The position numbers and the translations under genes were made by a program. 64,000 bases of DNA from assembly GCA_017513195.1 (NCBI GenBank), contig JAFXGM010000038.1, positions 43,400 to 107,399 on the forward strand, given 5' to 3'. The notes beneath the pieces are model-generated. The model did no database searches, was not told the DNA's origin, and saw nothing but the letters and a program-made list of their open reading frames with translations. The stretch comes from Clostridia bacterium (GTDB lineage: Bacteria > Bacillota > Clostridia > Oscillospirales > Acutalibacteraceae). Shown here piece after piece: positions 7,921-15,399 of this stretch; within the stretch, counting starts at the first letter, position 1, and the number at the start of each line of letters is the position of its first letter.

Positions 7921-9234
7921 ATTTACGGTATCTACTATTTCTCTAATGGGCAAATCTTTATCTTGAGTAATAAGCTTTAGCAAAATCGCCTGACTGTCTT
8001 TTGAAAGCACAGGACCGGTTATTCGATAAAATTTATCACTTAACCAATCTATGCCTATGTTTTCTTTTGCTTCTCCGCGAGGCTCACATTCGCTTGATAT
8101 ATATGTATCGCCCTGTTTTGTTTTAATTTCTGCACGGCAAATACGTTCGGCAGGAAAACGTTTATCTAAATTTTCATCCACCTTAAATTCAAGACGGCTC
8201 ATCATATCAATAACGGTGCTGTCATTTAGATTTTCTTCTAAAACCTGTGTAAAACCAAAATCACCGTAAACAATAGACGATGCCACGGGGTAAGCTATGT
8301 TATATTGGGCTTCGTCGGCGGTTTGCGGCACTATTTTTGAAAGCATTGTAGCACGCTTAAAAGTATGAATGGTTACCTTTTCAATATCGCTTGGTGAAAT
8401 CTTATGCTCGCTTATAAGCTCAAGGCAGGCATCAATTGCGGGGTGTGCCCAACGGCAACAAGGGTACGGCTTAAAATAAAGATCCATAACCTGATACTTT
8501 TGACCTAAATCATCAAGGTAATGACGGTATTCGTCGGCTTCAAGCATATGCTTATTGCCGGTAAAGCCGCACGCAGTATCAAGTATTGCCAACACGCCCG
8601 TCATAACGCCAAACGGAACACCGTCTTTGTTCATAGATGGGTACTCAACACTGCGAATGCCGGGAACCAGCGGTGCGTTAAATTCGGCAACCGAAAGCGC
8701 ATTATTAAGCTGCTCTTTGTTAAAACCAAAAAGTCTGCCAACACCTGCGGCAACGCCAACCGCACCAAAGGTGCCGCTACTGTGCGCATAGTTATAGTAA
8801 TCCATTAAAGCGGCTCCCATACGAACGGTGGTTTCGTAAGCCACTAATAAAGCTGTTAAAAACTCGTTACGTGATACATTTTTATCGTATGCCGCGGCAA
8901 GTATAGCGCCTACAAACGACGTGCCCGGATGAGCGCGTGTTATGTTGTGCCCATCGTCTATATCATACGCGTTTGACGAATGTCCCATCGCGGTTGAAGC
9001 GCCTGCAAAGCTAAAGTGCTCGCCCGAGCCTATAACAGCAATATCTCCACCGCCAAAAACGCTTTTTGCAAGCTTTAAACCTGCGGCGAACTGCTGGCTT
9101 TTACTGCCCACAATAAGCGCGCCAAACAGGTCGATCATACATCCTTTAAGGCGGTCTTGTACCTCTTGAGGTAAATCTTGCCAGTTAGTATTAAGTATGT
9201 AGTTTTCTAATTTATAATCGGTTTTAAAATTCAT
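7903..9234 (-). CDS. MmgE/PrpD family protein
   Basis: The 443-residue protein belongs to the MmgE/PrpD fold, which includes 2-methylcitrate dehydratase, iminodisuccinate epimerase and cis-aconitate decarboxylase. Family features are seen in NAYDIDDGHNITRAHPG (aligned with the conserved DD/H region near residue 95), YKPYPCCRWAHPAIDA near residue 275 and the ERICRAEI stretch. No prpB/prpC neighbours are present, so propionate catabolism is not supported. It is the last gene of the yitT-dehydrogenase-prpD operon (4-base gap). A role in catabolising an amino acid-derived acid is plausible but inferred. Confidence 0.85.
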   Translation of the reverse strand: MNFKTDYKLENYILNTNWQDLPQEVQDRLKGCMIDLFGALIVGSKSQQFAAGLKLAKSVFGGGDIAVIGSGEHFSFAGASTAMGHSSNAYDIDDGHNITRAHPGTSFVGAILAAAYDKNVSRNEFLTALLVAYETTVRMGAALMDYYNYAHSSGTFGAVGVAAGVGRLFGFNKEQLNNALSVAEFNAPLVPGIRSVEYPSMNKDGVPFGVMTGVLAILDTACGFTGNKHMLEADEYRHYLDDLGQKYQVMDLYFKPYPCCRWAHPAIDACLELISEHKISPSDIEKVTIHTFKRATMLSKIVPQTADEAQYNIAYPVASSIVYGDFGFTQVLEENLNDSTVIDMMSRLEFKVDENLDKRFPAERICRAEIKTKQGDTYISSECEPRGEAKENIGIDWLSDKFYRITGPVLSKDSQAILLKLITQDKDLPIREIVDTVNKKLGL

Positions 9235-9238
9235 AATA

Positions 9239-10405
9239 TTAAAGCTTTATAAAATTATTACTCTTGGTTGTGGTAGCAGGTGGAGCAAAGTCTAACTTGC
9301 GGTCGGCAATACCCAAAATGTCTTCAGGTCTAATCCATGGCTTGTTTTGAATAGCGCTTGTCTCCTCATGGGTAAGATAACCCTTGTATGCTGTAAGGCA
9401 GCGGCGAATAAATCCGTCGCGCACGCAAGCTTCGGTAAGTCCGTTATTCATAATGTTAAGAAGAAGTGGTAGAGTTTCAGCCGCCAAAGCGACAGATGTC
9501 GAGTGTGCAACCGCACCCGGAATATTACTTACACAGTAGTGAACAACGCCGTTTACTACGTAACGTGGGTCGTCGTGGTGGGTTTCGCGGCTCGACTCAA
9601 TAGCGCCCGGATCATCATTAGAAATATCAACAAGCACGCTGCCCGGCTCCATAGTTTTAAGCATTTCTTTATCAATAAGGAAGTCCTTGCGTTCTTTTGG
9701 CCACTTAACACAGTTAATAACCATATCAGTTTGAGGGAGAATTGCGGCAATTGCCTCCTTTGTGCAGAACATGGTGTCTATTTTTTGATTATAACGGTCA
9801 GAAAGCATACGAAGCACGCCGGCATTAATGTCCATAACTGTAACCTTAGCGCCCAAAGCATAAAGCACAGATAATGCGCCCTGGCCTACTACACCGCCGC
9901 CAAGGATTAGCACGTTCATACCGGGGGCACCTGCAAAGCCGCCAACAAATTTACCCTTGCCGCCGTTTATTGTAAGCATTGATTCAAGACCAAACAATGC
10001 GCCCTGCTTGCCTGCCGCTTCACAGTTTGGTGAGCCGTAACGGTGAGAGTCCTCTGCAGTAAGAGCAATACATTTTGATTTAAGAATTGCGTCTACTTCT
10101 TCGGGGTGACCTGCCGGATGGATACAGCAGTAAACCAATTGATTTTCACGAAGTAGGTCATATTCGCAAGGGAATAATTCCTTAACCTTTGCAAGAAAAT
10201 CGCAACGGGCATACATTTCTTCCATAGTGTCTACAATCTCGGCACCTGCAGCCACATACTTTTCGTTAGAAAAGCCCGAGCCTACACCGCAGTCGCGCTG
10301 TGCGAGAACTGTATGACCTGCCGCTACAATAGATGCAACCTCAACAGGTGTGCAGATTACGCGGTTTTCGCCCTCTTTAATGTCCTTTAAAATACCAAAT
10401 ACCAT
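9239..10405 (-). CDS. Alanine dehydrogenase/PNT-family NAD(P) oxidoreductase
   Basis: The 388-residue protein starts at ATG behind GGAGG. The N-terminal half opens with LKDIKEGENRVICTPVEV, as in alanine dehydrogenase and transhydrogenase alpha subunits. The central Rossmann site is LILGGGVVGQGA near residue 170, with Asp at the end of beta-2 (VMDIN). The segment where alanine dehydrogenases carry HLAP reads CCIHPAGHPE here, so the substrate pocket is divergent; it may act on another amino or opine-type acid. It sits between yitT and the MmgE/PrpD gene, suggesting one catabolic operon. I would not call it ald without assay. Confidence 0.8.
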   Translation of the reverse strand: MVFGILKDIKEGENRVICTPVEVASIVAAGHTVLAQRDCGVGSGFSNEKYVAAGAEIVDTMEEMYARCDFLAKVKELFPCEYDLLRENQLVYCCIHPAGHPEEVDAILKSKCIALTAEDSHRYGSPNCEAAGKQGALFGLESMLTINGGKGKFVGGFAGAPGMNVLILGGGVVGQGALSVLYALGAKVTVMDINAGVLRMLSDRYNQKIDTMFCTKEAIAAILPQTDMVINCVKWPKERKDFLIDKEMLKTMEPGSVLVDISNDDPGAIESSRETHHDDPRYVVNGVVHYCVSNIPGAVAHSTSVALAAETLPLLLNIMNNGLTEACVRDGFIRRCLTAYKGYLTHEETSAIQNKPWIRPEDILGIADRKLDFAPPATTTKSNNFIKL

Positions 10406-10437
10406 TTTTGTTTCCTCCGATATATTAAAAATTAAAA

Positions 10438-11304
10438 TTATAAACTATCTTCGCTATATTCGCCAAAGCCCTCGCCCAAAACCTCTTTTGCATCGGTTAC
10501 TATAACAAAGCCTTTTGGGTCAAGCTCCATAACAGCCGCCTTAATGCGTGCTATTTTGTTTGGACGTGCCGCACACAAAAGCACGTTTTTTGTGTTGCCT
10601 GTAAACGCACCCTTACCGCTTATTATAGTAGCACCAAGCTCCATATCCATAAGCTTTTGGGTTATAGCGTCACTTTTGTCGCTGATTATGTATGCAAGCT
10701 TGGCATTTACCGAGCCATACACCACCATATCCATAGCAATGCTTGAAATATACATAGCTATTATTCCGTAAAGGGCGTTGTCTAAACTGCGGAACGTAAG
10801 TGCATAAATGCAAATTACGGTAACATCTATAATAAGACAAATTTTGCCGATAGATATGCTTTTAATAACATATTTAAGCAATCTTGCCGCAAGCTCGGTG
10901 CCGCCTGTGGTAGCGCTTTTTAGCATCATAATTCCAAGTGATATACCAAGCAGCACACCGCCGTAAATGCACGCGAGTAGCGGCTCAGTAGATGGAAATA
11001 CAAAAAAGGCGTCTATTGTGTCAATCATTACCGAGCTTGCAGCAACAGCATATACAGTTGTGAAAAGGATGGACCAACCCTGTTTTTTTATTCCTATAAT
11101 CATAAGAGGAATGTTCATAACAAAAACAGTAGCTCCTATCGGCAATGTAGGCATGAAGCGGTTAAGCACTTGCGCAATACCGGTGAATCCGCCCATGGCA
11201 AGATTGTTAGCGTCAAAAAAACATTCAAATGCAAACGAATAAAGCAAACAACCAATTGTGATTATAACATAATCTTTTAATGTTTTCAAACATTTACTTT
11301 TCAC
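10438..11304 (-). CDS. YitT-family membrane protein (DUF161/DUF2179)
   Basis: I choose the GTG at 11302-11304 because AAGGGGA lies 7 bases upstream; the product has 288 residues. Five or six hydrophobic helices fill residues ~10-200 (for example DYVIITIGCLLYSFAF), with the conserved GGFTGIAQ and TTGGTELAARLL segments. The last ~85 residues are a soluble DUF2179 domain (GKGAFTGNTKNVLLCA). The family is of uncertain function and sits in the inner membrane. It is the first gene of the operon that continues with the dehydrogenase and MmgE/PrpD genes. Confidence 0.88.
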   Translation of the reverse strand: MKSKCLKTLKDYVIITIGCLLYSFAFECFFDANNLAMGGFTGIAQVLNRFMPTLPIGATVFVMNIPLMIIGIKKQGWSILFTTVYAVAASSVMIDTIDAFFVFPSTEPLLACIYGGVLLGISLGIMMLKSATTGGTELAARLLKYVIKSISIGKICLIIDVTVICIYALTFRSLDNALYGIIAMYISSIAMDMVVYGSVNAKLAYIISDKSDAITQKLMDMELGATIISGKGAFTGNTKNVLLCAARPNKIARIKAAVMELDPKGFVIVTDAKEVLGEGFGEYSEDSL

Positions 11305-11338
11305 CGTAAAATCCCCTTGTAAAAATTTACCGCACACT

Positions 11339-11389
11339 ATTATATACAAGAAAAAGAGTATTGTAAAATTGATTTTTAAGTGTTATAAT
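11339..11389. promoter_or_regulatory. Overlapping divergent promoters for yitT operon and LysR gene
   Basis: Minus strand: TTTACA (11362-11367), 17 bases, TATAAT (11339-11344). Plus strand: TTGTAA (11361-11366), 17 bases, TATAAT (11384-11389). The two -35 boxes occupy the same six-base patch in opposite directions, so one bound regulator could affect both promoters. Confidence 0.7.
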
Positions 11390-11422
11390 ATAGAAAAGAC
11401 TCTATAATTAGGGGTGGTAAAT

Positions 11423-12295
11423 TTGACGAATTTGGAAATTGAGTGTTTTTTGAGCATTTGCAAACATAAAACCATAAGCCGCGCGGCAGAATCGCTATAT
11501 ATTACACAGCCGTCGCTTTCCAGTCGACTTAAAACGCTTGAACGCGAGCTTGGCGGAAAACTTTTTTTGCGGCAAAAGGGCAGCCGCGAAATAACCCTTA
11601 CCGCTGTGGGGAAAGAGTTTTACAAGCTAGCGCAACAGTACCAAGAACTTATGCAAAAGATGCAATCGGTTTTTGAAAAAGAGCAAGATCAACTTCGAAT
11701 ATCTTCACTTAACAGTCTTGATACGTTTCTTTTACCGCAGGTTTACGATCGCTTCTTGCAAGAATATCCACAAATAGAGCTTGAAATTAAGAATATGGAT
11801 TTACCCGCTGCAAGTCAAGGGATACATGCAGGGGATATAGATATTGCCTTCACAACCGGTAAAAGCACAGATAAAACACTTAAGCAAACATTGATTGTTT
11901 GTGAGCCGATGGTTATTGTGTGCAACAAGGGGCTAAAATTTGACGAGCCGGTTAAAGTAGAGGAATTACAGAAAAACCAAGAGCTTTTTGTTGATTGGAA
12001 CACGGATTTCGTTAACTGGCACAATAACATTTTTGGCGATAAACATCCTAGTCTTACAGTGTCGATAATGGCGCACATAAAACAGTTTTTAGAAAGCAAG
12101 CAATGTTGGGCGATTGTACCGATTAGTGTTGCGGATGGACTACAAACGGCAGGTGTTATAAAAAAAGTTTGCGCCGCATTTGAAATGCCCAGTCGCGAAA
12201 TATCGATTGTAACTTCGCCAACACAAGATGAAAACACGTCTATAGAAAAATTTTGTGATTGTCTTAAACGTACTGTATCAAAATATATTGTATAA
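11423..12295 (+). CDS. LysR-family transcriptional regulator
   Basis: The favoured start is TTG at 11423, 5-6 bases after GGGGTGG, giving 290 residues starting MTNLEIECFLSI; GTG 11414 in the same frame would lie inside that ribosome site. The N-terminal winged helix-turn-helix (KTISRAAESLYITQPSLSSRLKTLE, residues ~15-40) and a C-terminal periplasmic-binding-like effector domain are typical. It diverges from the yitT operon over shared promoter DNA, so it is the likely regulator of that operon and of itself. The effector is unknown. Confidence 0.9.
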   Translation: MTNLEIECFLSICKHKTISRAAESLYITQPSLSSRLKTLERELGGKLFLRQKGSREITLTAVGKEFYKLAQQYQELMQKMQSVFEKEQDQLRISSLNSLDTFLLPQVYDRFLQEYPQIELEIKNMDLPAASQGIHAGDIDIAFTTGKSTDKTLKQTLIVCEPMVIVCNKGLKFDEPVKVEELQKNQELFVDWNTDFVNWHNNIFGDKHPSLTVSIMAHIKQFLESKQCWAIVPISVADGLQTAGVIKKVCAAFEMPSREISIVTSPTQDENTSIEKFCDCLKRTVSKYIV

Positions 12296-12300
12296 ATAAA

Positions 12301-12332
12301 AATGTCACTTGATTGTCAAGTGACATTTTCTT
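12301..12332. terminator. Bidirectional terminator
   Basis: AATGTCACTTGA-ttg-TCAAGTGACATTTTC is an 11-bp stem between the convergent LysR and transporter genes. Confidence 0.85.
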
Positions 12333-13260
12333 TATCTTTTTTTATTGCGATATAACTTACACCAATCATTCGAATAAGAATAAGTGTAAATCCGATATAA
12401 TGGAAATAATATAATTTTTCGTCCAGGAATAAAACGCCGATGAGAATAGTGACTACTGTAGAAACACCACCGAATGCGGCCACGGTTGATGCTTGTAAAC
12501 GCGACATAGAATAGTTGTTCATAAGGGTACAGAATATGGTTGACACAATAGAAAGAGTTACAAAACCCAGTATGTTTTTCGGATCGAAATAAGGGTCAAA
12601 GTAGTGGATAATATCGTTTTGCCATAAATGTTTGATAATGCTTAGAACATTAAATACAACCGTTCCTAAAAGGCAAGAGAAGTATGTGATTTCTAACGCT
12701 GTAAACTGACCTGAACTTTTTCGTGAAAAAACAAGGTATGCAGGTCCTGCTATTACCGCAATAATTAAGCACAAAACTCCGATTACCGTATCGTTGCCGC
12801 TTGACGTGTTTGTGTTTATCGCTATGTAAATTACACCGATTATACCAAGGGCTAAAAATATTTTTTGCGATAACGTAGTGCTTTCTTTTAAAATTATTGA
12901 TTCAAAAATACAAGACGCTACGGGCATCAAAGATGTTATAACGCCTGCAGTTACCGCGGTCGTCATGGTAAATCCCATTGTCTCAAAAAGCATTTCAACC
13001 ACGGGTGAGAAAAGCGCCGCAAGAAACAACGGTTTTATATATTTGTGCTTTTCGGTGTTTTTAAAAACATCTTTAACACCAACGTTTATTTTTATAAGTT
13101 TTACAATCTTCAACAACCACAAAACAGCAAAACTGAACAAAAATCTAAGCGCCAAAATATCAATAGCGTCAAGGTTGTTTTCGTTTAATCCTTTTGTGAA
13201 AAAATTTGTAGTGCCGTAGATAGCGTTTTTTAAGAAAGTAAAAATATATGCTAATACCAT
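12316..13260 (-). CDS. EamA/DMT-superfamily transporter
   Basis: The 314-residue protein has about ten hydrophobic helices in two EamA repeats, the usual DMT arrangement, and a short positively charged tail (IAIKKDKENVT). The start ATG at 13258-13260 follows GAGGTAAC. The helix-loop pattern DAIDILALRFLFSFAVLWL near residue 35 is characteristic. Such proteins export or import metabolites, drugs or nucleotide-sugars; nothing in the sequence fixes the substrate. It is transcribed toward the LysR gene and ends at a shared terminator; it may follow luxS by read-through. Confidence 0.85.
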   Translation of the reverse strand: MVLAYIFTFLKNAIYGTTNFFTKGLNENNLDAIDILALRFLFSFAVLWLLKIVKLIKINVGVKDVFKNTEKHKYIKPLFLAALFSPVVEMLFETMGFTMTTAVTAGVITSLMPVASCIFESIILKESTTLSQKIFLALGIIGVIYIAINTNTSSGNDTVIGVLCLIIAVIAGPAYLVFSRKSSGQFTALEITYFSCLLGTVVFNVLSIIKHLWQNDIIHYFDPYFDPKNILGFVTLSIVSTIFCTLMNNYSMSRLQASTVAAFGGVSTVVTILIGVLFLDEKLYYFHYIGFTLILIRMIGVSYIAIKKDKENVT

Positions 13261-13301
13261 AAAATTAGTTACCTCTATAGTGCTTTATGATAAAGTTAAA
13301 A

Positions 13302-13766
13302 TTATTTGTATTGAAAATTTTTGTTTTTACACAAATCGTTTTTATATTTTTTGATATAATATTTTGCCATGTTTAGATTTTGCTCGGAATAATTTCCACA
13401 CTCAACGGGTGAAGCGCCTGGGATATCTCCTGCAAAATTTATAACAAAATCACACATATTAATGACAAGGTCGTATACATCTTGCGAAGTTAAATCGCCA
13501 AACATTACAAGGTAGCAGCCCGTGCGGCAGCCCATAGGTCCAAAATAGACAACATCGTCTTTTTGATCACTATTACGCAAAAATGTTGCGCACAAATGCT
13601 CTATTGTGTGAAGCGCGGGCACATCTATTACAGGCTCGCGATTAGGCGCGGTTATGCGCAGGTCAAAGGTAGTTACTACACAATCGCCCTTTTTATCGCG
13701 TCGCGAAACGTAAAGCCCCGATTCGAGTGTCAAGTGATTTATTTTAAAGCTTTCAATTTTATTCAT
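13302..13766 (-). CDS. luxS: S-ribosylhomocysteine lyase (autoinducer-2 synthase)
   Basis: The 154-residue enzyme cleaves S-ribosylhomocysteine to homocysteine and the AI-2 precursor DPD. Metal ligands are visible as HTIEH (His53, His57) and Cys123 in ECGNYSEQN; the catalytic cysteine is Cys84 in CRTGC. The length fits the family. Its ATG overlaps the nadE end (ATGAATAA), so it is translated from the nadE transcript. No pfs or metabolic partner is adjacent. Cytoplasmic. Confidence 0.96.
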   Translation of the reverse strand: MNKIESFKINHLTLESGLYVSRRDKKGDCVVTTFDLRITAPNREPVIDVPALHTIEHLCATFLRNSDQKDDVVYFGPMGCRTGCYLVMFGDLTSQDVYDLVINMCDFVINFAGDIPGASPVECGNYSEQNLNMAKYYIKKYKNDLCKNKNFQYK

Positions 13767-14499
13767 ACTTTATCTCCGGTTTAAAAGTGGGCATAAGCTG
13801 TAGCTTAAAAAGATTTAACTTGTGCTTGCGGTCAATTAGCTCTTTTTTAGCCATATCGTCAATTTCACCTGTGCGAATATAGCGGTCAAGCTCGGCATAG
13901 GTAAAGCCCAAATTTTCCTCATCGGTCTTACCGCAAAGGCCGTCAATCGGTACCTTGTCAACCAACACATCCGGCAGGCCTAATACACGTCCGATTTCCT
14001 TAACCTCGGTAACGGTTAGGTTTGCCATTGGTGAAAAGTCACCTGCTGCATCGCCGTAGCGTGTGGAGTAACCAACCCAATCCTCTGATAAATTACAGGT
14101 GTTAACAACGCGTCCGTTTACCGATTGACTAACGGCGTATAACACCGACATTCTGATACGTGGCGGCAAATTAACACGCGATTGCACCGATACGTTAAGG
14201 TTTTCGGGCATATTTTTAAGCACGCCCTCAATGGCATCCTTGATGTTTATTTCGTAATGCTTGATGCCAAGGTGGTTTACAAGCAAATACGCCATATCAA
14301 TATCGTGCTGCTCGCCCTGCGGCATAAGCACGCCGATAACTCGGTCGGCACCTAAAGCCTCTACGCAAAGTGCCGCCGCTACCGAGCTGTCCTTACCGCC
14401 CGATATACCAACAACCGCGTTACAGCCTTGGCCGTTTTGTTCAAAAAAATCTTTAATCCACTCTACACATTCGTTTTTAATTTTTTGTGCATCAAACAT
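13759..14499 (-). CDS. nadE: NH3-dependent NAD+ synthetase
   Basis: The start ATG at 14497-14499 follows AAAGGCGGTGG, giving 246 residues. The enzyme amidates deamido-NAD to NAD using ATP. The PP-loop SGGKDSS is at residues 33-39 and the substrate region NLSEDWVGYSTRYGDAAGDF is conserved. There is no N-terminal glutaminase domain, so it uses ammonia. A promoter (14522-14550) lies just upstream, separate from the RNA unit at 14645-15058. luxS follows in the same operon. Confidence 0.95.
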   Translation of the reverse strand: MFDAQKIKNECVEWIKDFFEQNGQGCNAVVGISGGKDSSVAAALCVEALGADRVIGVLMPQGEQHDIDMAYLLVNHLGIKHYEINIKDAIEGVLKNMPENLNVSVQSRVNLPPRIRMSVLYAVSQSVNGRVVNTCNLSEDWVGYSTRYGDAAGDFSPMANLTVTEVKEIGRVLGLPDVLVDKVPIDGLCGKTDEENLGFTYAELDRYIRTGEIDDMAKKELIDRKHKLNLFKLQLMPTFKPEIKYE

Positions 14500-14521
14500 T
14501 TTGCCACCGCCTTTTAAAGAT

Positions 14522-14550
14522 ATTATATAAAAGATTGGCGTAATTTTCAA
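14522..14550 (-). promoter_or_regulatory. Promoter of nadE-luxS
   Basis: On the minus strand TTGAAA (14545-14550), 17 bases, TATAAT (14522-14527). It lies downstream of the terminator at 14562-14588, so nadE does not need the upstream RNA promoter. Confidence 0.7.
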
Positions 14551-14561
14551 GAAAAATACAA

Positions 14562-14588
14562 ACAAAAAAAGTTGCCGCTATTGGCAAC
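14562..14588 (-). terminator. Intrinsic terminator upstream of nadE
   Basis: Read on the minus strand, AGTTGCC-aatagc-GGCAACT is followed by TTTTTTTG. It forms a second stop after the RNA terminator at 14655-14704, insulating nadE from upstream transcription. Confidence 0.7.
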
Positions 14589-14590
14589 TA

Positions 14591-14639
14591 TCCCCTCACC
14601 ACGCCTTGCGTGGTCCCCTCCCCTTTAGGCAAGGGGCGC
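14591..14639. repeat. REP/MITE-like palindromic element
   Basis: CCCCTCACCACGC...GCGTGGT is followed by CCCCTCCCCTTTAGGCAAGGGG. The two-hairpin layout matches 42992-43037 and more loosely 2901-2958 and 3303-3354, so it is one dispersed family. Confidence 0.6.
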
Positions 14640-14644
14640 ATATA

Positions 14645-15058
14645 AAAAACAAAATAGCTCTTGACCGACCGTTTCTTTACACGGTTTTTATCGGTCAAGA
14701 GCTATTTTTGTTCACTCTTGATATCTAACATCTTTTTGTTGTACCTCTACTTTCTTTAATTTGTCCTAAAGCTTACGTTCCTACAATTTCCTCTAATTAG
14801 CATTTTTATAAATTTTGCTACTCTCGTAAAGCGAGCTTCTCTTGAGGACTGAATTTTTTTGCTTTGGACATTCGCTATATAAAACTCTTACATTTTAACC
14901 GATTAAAAGGCGATTTATCTAAAATTTACACTTTACTATTTATATTCAATTTTTGGAGTTTCAAACTTTTTTGTTCTTTTTAACTTTTGCCTTTTATAAC
15001 AGTTAAACTTTAAGAGTATCTAACCGGAACATCGAGCTTTTTGTTCTCTTGTTCCGTG
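14645..15058 (-). ncRNA. Candidate large structured RNA, about 410 nt
   Basis: A good promoter precedes it and a strong terminator ends it; no ORF fills it. Complementary pairs visible by eye, in order: a 5' hairpin CGGAACA/UGUUCCG; a long rod of ACUCUUA/UAAGAGU, UUUAACUG/CGGUUAAA (8 bp with one G-U) and AAAAGGC/GCCUUUU closing an A-rich apical part; then UGUCC-AAAGC/GCUUU-A-GGACA (10 bp, one bulged A) closing a second domain that contains UCCUC/GAGGA and two hairpins, CUCGcuuuaCGAG and UAGCA...UGCUA. The 3' end AUCAAGAG could pair with the terminator arm CUCUUG as an antiterminator. It lies in a region without genes between nadE and the secreted nuclease. It is shorter than usual OLE, ROOL or GOLLD RNAs, and I recognise no known family. 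Confidence 0.68.
14655..14709. terminator. Strong terminator of the large RNA
   Basis: The arms TAGCTCTTGACCGA (14655-14668) and TCGGTCAAGAGCTA (14691-14704) are perfectly complementary over 14 bp, with a small inner hairpin (CCGT...ACGG). T-rich tracts lie on both sides (minus: TTTTGTTTTTT; plus: TTTTTG). Confidence 0.85.
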
Positions 15059-15063
15059 TCTTA

Positions 15064-15092
15064 AATATAACATATTTAAAGCCTTCGTTCAA
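15064..15092 (-). promoter_or_regulatory. Promoter of the large RNA
   Basis: Minus strand -35 TTGAAC (15087-15092), 17-base spacer, -10 TATATT (15064-15069). The expected start is near 15057-15060, directly before the first hairpin. Confidence 0.7.
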
Positions 15093-15166
15093 TTCGCATA
15101 TTTTATAAAATTAAAAGTCGCAAATTATGCTAAACAGAGAAATTATTTCTGCACAACAAAAAACTA

Positions 15167-15292
15167 TTGACGGCGGCATAAAATATATGTTAAAATAATT
15201 TTGTTGATTGTTTTGTTTGTTGGGAAGGGGCTTGTTCCTTCCGTTTTTTTGTTTATTTTGTATGGTAGGACTTAAATGTCCTGCCGTTTTTT
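15167..15292 (+). ncRNA. Possible short transcription unit with two tandem terminators
   Basis: The promoter is TTGACG (15167-15172), 17-18 bases, TTAAAAT (15190-15196). Only ~25 bases beyond the expected start is hairpin GGAAGG...CCTTCC with a T7 run (15222-15250), then a second, GGTAGGAC-ttaaat-GTCCTGCC with T6 (15264-15292). Any RNA would be about 48 or 90 nt. There is no coding potential. It may be an sRNA or simply insulation before the nuclease gene, which has its own promoter. Confidence 0.35.
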
Positions 15293-15332
15293 GTTTTATG
15301 TATATAAATATACATAATTCGTCAATTTAACA

Positions 15333-15361
15333 TTGCAAAATTCGGTAGTATATGCTACAAT
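15333..15361 (+). promoter_or_regulatory. Promoter of the secreted nuclease gene
   Basis: TTGCAA (15333-15338), 17 bases, TACAAT (15356-15361). The start site would fall near 15368, which excludes the in-frame ATG at 15367 and supports ATG 15400. Confidence 0.65.
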
Positions 15362-15399
15362 AAGTTATGAATTTTTATTTCAAACAGGGGGATGTCAAA

